DNA of 64,000 bases, taken from positions 13,727,740-13,791,739 of the forward strand of contig NC_043990.1 of assembly GCF_902150065.1 (NCBI RefSeq), written 5' to 3'. Source of the stretch: Myripristis murdjan (Eukaryota; Chordata; Actinopteri; Holocentriformes; Holocentridae). Positions 57,023 to 64,000 of the stretch are shown piece after piece. Numbering within the stretch: the first letter of the stretch is position 1; the number at the start of each line of letters is the position of its first letter. The translations under genes were made by a program, and so were the position numbers. The notes under the pieces are model-generated. The model saw only the letters and a program-made list of their open reading frames with translations, did no database searches and was not told the origin of the DNA.

Positions 57023-59589
57023 ATGGCTGCCGAATCGGGGAGACTACTGGCGGGACAAGGTCAAGGAAAACGAGGCAAAGGTAGGAATTAATTTCACCCA
57101 TCTCCCAATCAGATCGGAACCATCCATTACTGCGCTGCAATGGGCTGCACTGGTGCTGTTAGCAAATCCCTTCTCGCCTCCCCCATATGTAAACTTCACG
57201 ACTGTCTCCGGTGGTGGCTGTTTCTCACAGAGTGGATCTGTGAACGGGGTTCATGTCTATCTTGCTATCAATGTACCTTCAACTCCGTTTCCTCGTTCTC
57301 ATGTCTTCGTCTTTTCCTGTCTCCCTCATTGACCTTACCTCCTTCTGCCTCTGTTTGCGGCCTCTCTCCCTCTCTCGCCTGGGTCATTTGGTCTGCCTGG
57401 GTCATTTGCGATTCAAGGCTTCATAACCTTGGTGATGATAACGCCTGGATGTTCAACATCTTGTCCTCATGCCAGTCTATGTCCCATCATTGAATCCATC
57501 TCAACTGTTGGACTTGAAAAAGAGGCCCTAGGTCTAAAGCTGCTCCACTCTGTCACTAAGGGGTATTGGCCAATCCAAACGTGGTGTCACAAATGATGAA
57601 CCAGCTGGATGAAATATGGAGGTCTGTGTTTGTTGTTGCTAATGTTTTACTCCCAATGTCTACCCCTTCCTCCCATATTTCATAATTGCAGCTTCACAGA
57701 TGAAGAGCCCAGAGAAAAAAAAAAGGAAATCCAATACTCAGGTAACAAATTGCCTTGGGAGTTTAAACACAATCCCACATAATGTACTTTTCTATTATTA
57801 GTGTTTACTGGGCCTTAGAAATTGTGAGAATGCGTGCAGTCTAAATCATCCTCTTGTCATACTCACAGAAAGCATTTTTCCTTCTTTATATTCATTTCCT
57901 TTTCCTTTGTTTTAGGCGGCGGGGTTCTCCCACCTCTCTGAGTTCGCACCCCCTCCTACACCCATGGTTGACCACCTGGTTGCCTCCAATCCCTTTGATG
58001 ATGACTTTGGGCCCCCATCCCGACCTGGTGGGGCAGGTGGACCGGGTGGTGCTCCATTCTTACCCAGTCCCGGGGCAGGTGGAGGAGGCGGGTATGGAGG
58101 AGCAGGAAGAATGGGTGGAGGCATGGGCTTCATGGGAGGACCAGGAGGACCAGGCGGTGGCCAGCCTGGACGGAGACCACCTTTCGGCCCGCCATCCAAT
58201 GCTGGACCACACCATCAGCTTGGCTTTGCAGGAATGCCTGGCTTTGGAGGTGGCGGTGGAGGTGGTGGTGGGGGAGGAGGAGGAGGTGGTGGATTCCCCC
58301 CTGGAGGCCCTTCACAATTCAATATGCCCCCCAACTTCAGTCCACCCATGCACCCAGGGCCTGCATTCAACCCAATGTTGTCTCCAGGAGGCATGGGAGG
58401 TCCTGGGGGAGGGGGACCACCCCACCCTCGATTTGGCATGCCTCCACAGCAGCAGCATGGACAGGGCGGACACCCCTTCAACAGCCCTCCATTACCTGGT
58501 GGTGGAGGCCCCAGAGGGCCCCCACATGGCCCCATGAATCCTATGGGGGGGATGCCACCTGGGATGAACATGATGGGCGGGATGGGTGGTGGTCCCGGAG
58601 GAAATATGGTGGGAGGGTTATCAGGTATTCCTCCTCAAGGACAGTTCCCACCCTCACAGGATGGCCCTTACCCTGGCCCCAGTCCACCAGGACAAGGGAA
58701 CGAGGAGGGAAAGAACTTTGGAGGAGGAGGGCCTCAACCTGGGCCACCTCAGCCACAGCAGCAACAGCAGCAGCCTAACCTAAACCCCAACGGCCCCCCT
58801 CCTAATAACACTACACCTGGGCCTCCTTCTAACTCAGGCCCGCCCCAGCCTGGGGGAGGCTTCCCTGGCCACCCTGATGTCCAGCAGCCCAACGCCAACA
58901 CACCTGGCCAGCCTCCCTCAGCACCACCCCAGCCTAATCCCAACTCTTCCCCCACTGGTCCCCTTAATGGATCCGGCCAACCCCAGCACCCACCACCCAA
59001 TCAGCTGCAGCCTCCCAACAATGCCAGTGCCCCCAACTCAAACAACTCTTCCCAGCAACAGCAGCAGCAGCCACAATCCACTCCACCTAACTCTGCCCCT
59101 GGCTCCACCCCTTACAACCAGCAGAACAACACTCCTGGAGGTGGCGGTCCCATGCCCAATGCGCCCCCCAATTCAGGCCAGAATAACATGACCAACAACA
59201 ATGGAGGCAACACTCCAGGCAGCAACCCCAATCCTCCATCTAATTCCACTTCCACCCCTAACACCCAGTCGCCCCTTCCCCCCGGCCCAGCCGCTCCTTC
59301 CACTGGGCCCAGCTCTGGCCCTGGGAAACTTGGCGGCCCTGGGATGGTCTTCCCCTGTGGCTTCTGTCTGGCTGAGGTGCACGATGACCAGGATGCCATT
59401 TTATGTGAGGCATCGTGCCAACGTTGGTTCCACCGCGACTGCACAGGCCTGACAGAGCCAGCATATGGGCTGCTGACCCGGGAGAGTGCCGCCGTTTGGG
59501 CCTGTGACTTCTGCCTCAAAACCAAGGAGATCCAGGCTGTGTACGTACGCCAGGGATTAGGCCAGCTGGTGGCAGCTAATGAGGGGTGA
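57023..59589 (+). CDS. pygo2: Pygopus homolog 2 (PYGO2)
   Basis: Three coding exons: 57023-57080, 57692-57741 and 57916-59589 (1782 nt, 593 residues), phases consistent. Exon 2 encodes the nuclear-localisation stretch SPEKKKRKS. The N-terminal homology domain follows (HLSEFAPPPTPMVDHLVASN, then PFDDDFG). The middle is a long Gly/Pro/Asn/Gln-rich region including a poly-Gly run near 58246-58295. The C-terminal PHD finger has all eight zinc ligands in Cys4-His-Cys3 order (C517, C520, C533, C537, H542, C545, C566, C569) and ends KTKEIQAVYVRQGLGQLVAA. Pygopus binds BCL9/Legless through the PHD finger, reads methylated H3K4, and co-activates beta-catenin/TCF transcription in the nucleus. Human PYGO2 has 406 residues; the extra length is almost all in the low-complexity middle. 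PYGO1 is excluded by linkage rather than by one decisive residue. Confidence 0.95.
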
Positions 59590-61377
59590 GGAGCAGCAGG
59601 GAGGTGCGGTGTGTAAGAACAAGGAGAGGACAGGCGAAGAGACATTAATTGCTCTGATCTAACTGAATGACTCATGTATCATGTCAGCTATTTGCCCAAC
59701 TTTCTCTTGACTAGCCCTTTACTTGCTCAGTATACAGAAAACCACACTCATTCACATTCATGCTTATATATAGCACTTTTAGTGACTCTAGGCATTGATC
59801 CCCATCCCTCCCCCCATTTGAGTCAAAATATACGATGAATGTTAAACTCCACAGTCCTCCAGACATCTAGCCTGCCAACCAGCAAAGCACTGACACCAAC
59901 ACACTACCTCACACACTTTGTGACTGACGGGCACGGAAGCTCCTGCACTGACTGACTGTGAGTCACCCCAAATAGCCCAGATGAGTGTGATGGTATTTCT
60001 CACACATGGGTGAATAAAATCAATGTAAATCAGTGTAATGTTGAAGTATTTCCCCCACTAAGTGGATTGATACATTGACACACAGTATCACTATTTTTCT
60101 GTACGTTTCAAGGCCAGAAATGAAATTATGCACAACGTTCTATCAGATGTTTAAAATTGAAAAGATCAAAGAGTGCCTGAAAATCTGAAAGGCCTTGAAT
60201 TTTATCTGTTAATTGATTTATGCCTTTCCTCCCCATCAAAATTCTGTGTTCTAACTTTGCCCTATATTATTATTTAGCCTTTTACTGCAAGCAAATGAAA
60301 GAAAATGGATAAATAAATCGCAGTGTATAGCAGTGTAAATCTCAATACCAAGTGTATTGTTAAACATAAGTACCAAGAACAAAATATATATATATATGTA
60401 TATTACAAGCTCTCTGACAATGCCTGCGCCTACACACATTTGACCCCCCCACGTATCTACCATCATTTTTTACCCAATGTTGATTAATCCAGAGGAGATC
60501 CAGGCCGAGACTTCACCACCAACATGTCATGGAGAGGATATCACTACCGAAATAGTTGTAAATATTAGGGCAGAACATTTGTCTGGAACTCCGTCCGTTG
60601 TGAACATGCTGGAGAGTCGACCAATGAACAAAAAATAAGTTGAACTTAAAATGTCTTGGTTGTATTCAATATGACATTTTGGTTTTTATACATTGAATCA
60701 ACTTTTTTTATCCGCAGTACACATGAATTGTGACATCAGTGCTTTTGGATGGTGTTGGCATAGCAAGTAGTGACATCATGTCATATCAGATGTGCATAGT
60801 TTTGTTTTTGTTTTTTTGTTTTTTCCTTTTGGGGTTGCATGTGAACCAATGCAGTAACTTTGTCTGATCTGTTTATGTTTGTATTCTGGTCTCTGCTCTG
60901 CTGGAGGCCTTGAAGTAGACCAAATAACTAAAGAGCGAAAAATACCCATTTTCACATTTCACGGTATAAGATGTTTATAACTTCTCTTCCTTCTCGTTTT
61001 CTTTTCTTCATTCAATGTCCGAGTTGCCTTTGTTTTTTTCAGCTGTTCCCTTTTTGTACTGGTATTTGTGCTGTTCGATGTGCTCTGCTCTGGCGCCTCC
61101 TGGTGGAACCTAGAGGAACCAGTGACCCCCACACCTGGTGGGGAAGGGAAAGGTACTGAACTCCTAAGTAAAGAGAATTTTTTTGTACTTGTCCATGTCT
61201 GTTTTGTTATTTTTTTATTTGTTGCTAATTGTATTAAAATGGGGGTTGGCAAACCCACTAAAATGTATATGCCAATGCAGTTTCTTTGTCACAGTACTCA
61301 ACTGGAGTTAGTCATGTCAAACTAAACCAAACTGCATTTGACCATGACCTTGATTTAATGTCATGTGTCATTGCAGG

Positions 61378-61411
<34 letters not shown>

Positions 61412-62070
61412 CTGTGGAAGCTTGTCATATTTGTTTACTATCAGTGGTGTGCTTAAGGTTTACTCAAAGGTATAGCAAACTCCCTTTAAAAAAAAACAAA
61501 CAAAAAAAACAGCTGGTTATAATCACATTTTAGACTTTGTGCATTATCAGTGGAATATGTTGATCCTCATGTCTATGATCTGGCAATATGAGGCAATAAC
61601 ACCAGCATAATCAATTGAGTGCAGTCGTTATTATACATCTTATTGTGTATAGAAAACAAAGAGTTATGGAAAACTAGACCAGCTGATTGTGTGAGAGTCC
61701 ACTGAAGAGCTAGTAGACCTAACCTTTATTTTACAGACCTAAGTTAAAGACATTCTACATATTAGTGAATCCAGCAAAGAATGTAGATGGGATGGTCAAG
61801 TATATCCTAATGGAAATAGCATGGCACAAGATAAAGGTTAGGGGTATCGGTTTAACAGTATTTTCACTATTATTGAGGGTTATTTCCCGTAATCACTTTT
61901 TTAAATTAAGATTTAATTTGAACAAGTAAATTCGCATTACACCTATAGACTATGTGCAAAGAGCAACATCACCAAAATAACCTAAAATCTGTGATTATTA
62001 ATACAATTATTACTTGGCTGTCTTAAGCCGTCTTAATAACAGAATTTGTTTTAGTACTGAGAAAGACAAT
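59590..62070. other. pygo2 3' UTR and downstream DNA
   Basis: AATAAA at 60013-60018 gives the shortest plausible pygo2 3' UTR (about 430 bases); further signals occur near 60311 and 61232. A T run occupies 61379-61409. No second gene is supported. Confidence 0.5.
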
Positions 62071-62144
62071 GTATCTCAGTGGCAAAGAAATTTACGTTGA
62101 ATTAAATATCCTATGAAATAACAGAATAAACCGGGCGTGTTTAC

Positions 62145-62291
62145 CTCTGTGAGGGATGAAGCGGAGCTCCCGGCCGGCGCCGCCCTCCCGCTGCCTCCCA
62201 CCAATGAAGTGGCTCCTGAGGCGGGACGATCGCATGGCCATCCGATGTACTGGCAACAGGTTGCACTGGTGGACGGGGAGATTTCGCTCAT
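62145..62291 (-). other. Possible first coding exon of an unrecognised minus-strand gene
   Basis: An ATG at 62291 in a fair context (GGACATGAG), preceded by an in-frame stop, opens 49 codons (MSEISPSTSATCCQYIGW...) that end exactly at a donor-like site (CACAGAG then GTAAAC). The surrounding 250 bases are richer in CpG than the flanks, as near a promoter. No downstream exon was found between here and pygo2, the plus strand is also open across part of it, and I do not recognise the peptide. Confidence 0.22.
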
Positions 62292-62299
62292 GTCCTCAG

Positions 62300-64000
62300 T
62301 TCATTTGTGGAACATCATTTGATCTTTCCATCAGTGTGAAGAGCCGCTGACTGTGAGGATTAAACCCAGGGCACTTCTGACAGAGCGGGGCACATCTAGG
62401 CGTCTGGTTTTGGACCAACATCGCAGGTGAAGTAGAATAAATCGCCCGCTTGTATTTACACAGCTGCTTGTTTACTTTCTACTTAATGTAGATGTTTGGT
62501 TGTTTGTAGTGTACCAAGTGGAAAAGTGCGGGATAATTTGGGTCCACATGGGCAATAATGTCAGCATGGATTCGGCTTCTGTGCGTTTTGCTGAGCGAGC
62601 GTTTCTTATATTTGGATAAGCAGAGGGGACACCTGTGGCTTTGTGGTGCGTTGGCAGCCGTCTTACTGCGCTCAGCCTTTTCCTGCCCTCGACCATGACT
62701 AAAAAAAACGTCCGACGGAAAAGCCCTTTTGTCCTTTTTCGTTGCAGGCATGTTTCAATGAATTCGGCGCACCATTCACTCGGCCGACAGCGCGCTAGGC
62801 TGTTGCTTATAATTGGATCTGACTAGTGTGAGTAAAGAGGATATGAGTGGTGATTTATAGCAGGTAGGCTACAAATAGGATGCGTCGGCATCGTCTTGTG
62901 GGGCAGGTGTGCGTCGCTCCGCTCTGCTCATGGTCACAGTGGCTCATGTAAACAAGCCGGTTTCGACGCTCACCGATACCGACTGACTGGATAGGTGGGT
63001 GTGACGCAATTAATTCAGGAAGCAGGTGCTTACGGGAGACTGAGCCCTCTTGCTCTCCTGCTGAGGTGTTTCCTCAGATGCGCTAAAGTGCACCACAGCT
63101 TTTTTGAAAATGATCTACTTCCATGCATGAATCAAGGATTGTAACTATTATGTCTGAGAGTTATATAAAGGTGAAAACTGGAGTTGCAGAGTGCACACTC
63201 CACTCCTAGTCTTTGACATTACCATGGAAATACAGTGCATATATTGGCTGACGTATTCATAGTATGCTCAATTAAATTCACCTTAAGTTTATTTAAGACA
63301 CATATGTCCATATCAGTAATACTGGGCTCTAACACATGGAAATATGCCTCCCTCTGCACAGTCCCTCATATATCCTCACCAGCAATTACTTTATGGCAGA
63401 TAAGGCGCTGCACAGAAAAGGTATGAGCTTCAGGAAGGTGGTGGTGTGCTTGGTCCTTTTTCTGTTACATTCCAAACAAATTGGTCCACAAATACACCTG
63501 ACCTAAAACTGGTGCTTGGGGGTACACATCAAGCTCATTTTGAAGTGTTTGGGTAAACATGTCCCTTTAATGAGGGGCTATTACCATACTGTTGTTGCTC
63601 AACACAAGAGAACCTATCCCTGTGTCATGTTCCCATCCTGCTCTCAAACAGCACTGATAGGTAAAAGTTGTCATGGCCCGGGGTAGTTATTTAAATATAG
63701 CACTTTCACTACTCAAAACGGCAGGTAGGTGCTGGTATGACACCATATAGGCTTCAAATGGAACTTGTGTAGTTAAGTTACCTAAAAGCGTAGGAGAAGA
63801 TGAGAAAGCGAGGTGCAGAGAGCAGTGAAGAGGGGGTCAGGAAGAGGGGCAGAGAAAACGAAGAGTGCATGCGTGGAGAGAACGGGAAGAGATATGGCAG
63901 AAAGGCTCGTTTGGTGACATTCCTTTCTGTGTTGACAGTGCCATTCCTTGTGACAGGAGGGGTTTTTTTGGAGAAGAGACCTTTAGGTGAGCTTGTTGTC
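62300..64000. other. Right-edge flank with no firm gene
   Basis: CpG-containing sequence at about 62640-63000 may be promoter-associated. At the very edge, 63800-64000 on the plus strand is open for 67 codons from an ATG, with a hydrophobic stretch (LVTFLSVLTVPFLVTGGVFL), but its first half is a purine-rich tract that favours chance open frames. Nothing else is supported. Confidence 0.4.

Noticed and set aside
57854-58537. A 227-codon frame in another phase over pygo2 exon 3
   Set aside because: Overlaps the low-complexity Gly/Pro region in the wrong phase; the pygo2 frame contains the conserved N-terminal domain and PHD finger.
59112-59675. A 187-codon minus-strand frame over the PYGO2 PHD region
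   Set aside because: Antisense shadow; no family resemblance and no splice logic.
62479-62751. A minus-strand frame with CPLC and several His residues suggesting a zinc finger
   Set aside because: Ligand spacing does not match a C2H2 finger and the rest has no family resemblance.

Overview
The window is nuclear DNA from a vertebrate, almost certainly a ray-finned (teleost) fish. Its genes have introns with GT/AG boundaries, the introns are fairly short, dinucleotide microsatellites are long and many, and the dispersed repeats (tRNA-derived SINEs, short DNA transposons) are of types common in teleosts. Seven protein-coding genes can be built exon by exon. Four have clear human counterparts on chromosome 1q21-22 (CKS1B, PBXIP1, SHE, PYGO2) and three are S100 genes, a family also clustered on human 1q21.

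Layout: 1-11.2 kb has no gene I can support, only repeats and some possibly conserved non-coding DNA. cks1b lies on the minus strand (coding exons 14544 down to 12019). pbxip1 lies on the plus strand (ten coding exons, 17096-24160, 815 codons), with a 3' UTR to about 26.6 kb. Three S100 genes follow in tandem on the plus strand: an S100A13/A14-like gene (28109-29647), an S100 with an unusual 120-residue or longer Ala/Glu/Pro/Lys tail (34249-35208), and an S100A1-like gene with a short charged tail (40707-41356). she lies on the minus strand (54586 down to 47636, six exons, 473 codons). pygo2 lies on the plus strand (57023-59589, three exons, 593 codons). she and pygo2 diverge from a shared 2.4-kb interval. 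Beyond pygo2 (62-64 kb) there are only two weak exon candidates.

Roles: CKS1B is a cyclin-dependent-kinase adaptor, PBXIP1 a membrane-anchored coiled-coil relative of CCPG1, SHE an SH2 adaptor and PYGO2 the Wnt/beta-catenin PHD-finger co-activator. They do not form one pathway; the grouping is conserved synteny. The S100 genes share one architecture (non-coding first exon, phase-0 intron between the two EF-hands), as expected of tandem paralogues.

I found no CRISPR array, no rRNA or tRNA gene, no endogenous retrovirus, and no sign of a wholly new multi-gene system. The most unusual items are the tailed S100 gene, direct repeats bracketing she exon 4, a nested transposon with a clean target-site duplication, a possible alternative acceptor that would add 33 codons to pbxip1, and a cluster of possible regulatory elements at 31.7-32.8 kb.
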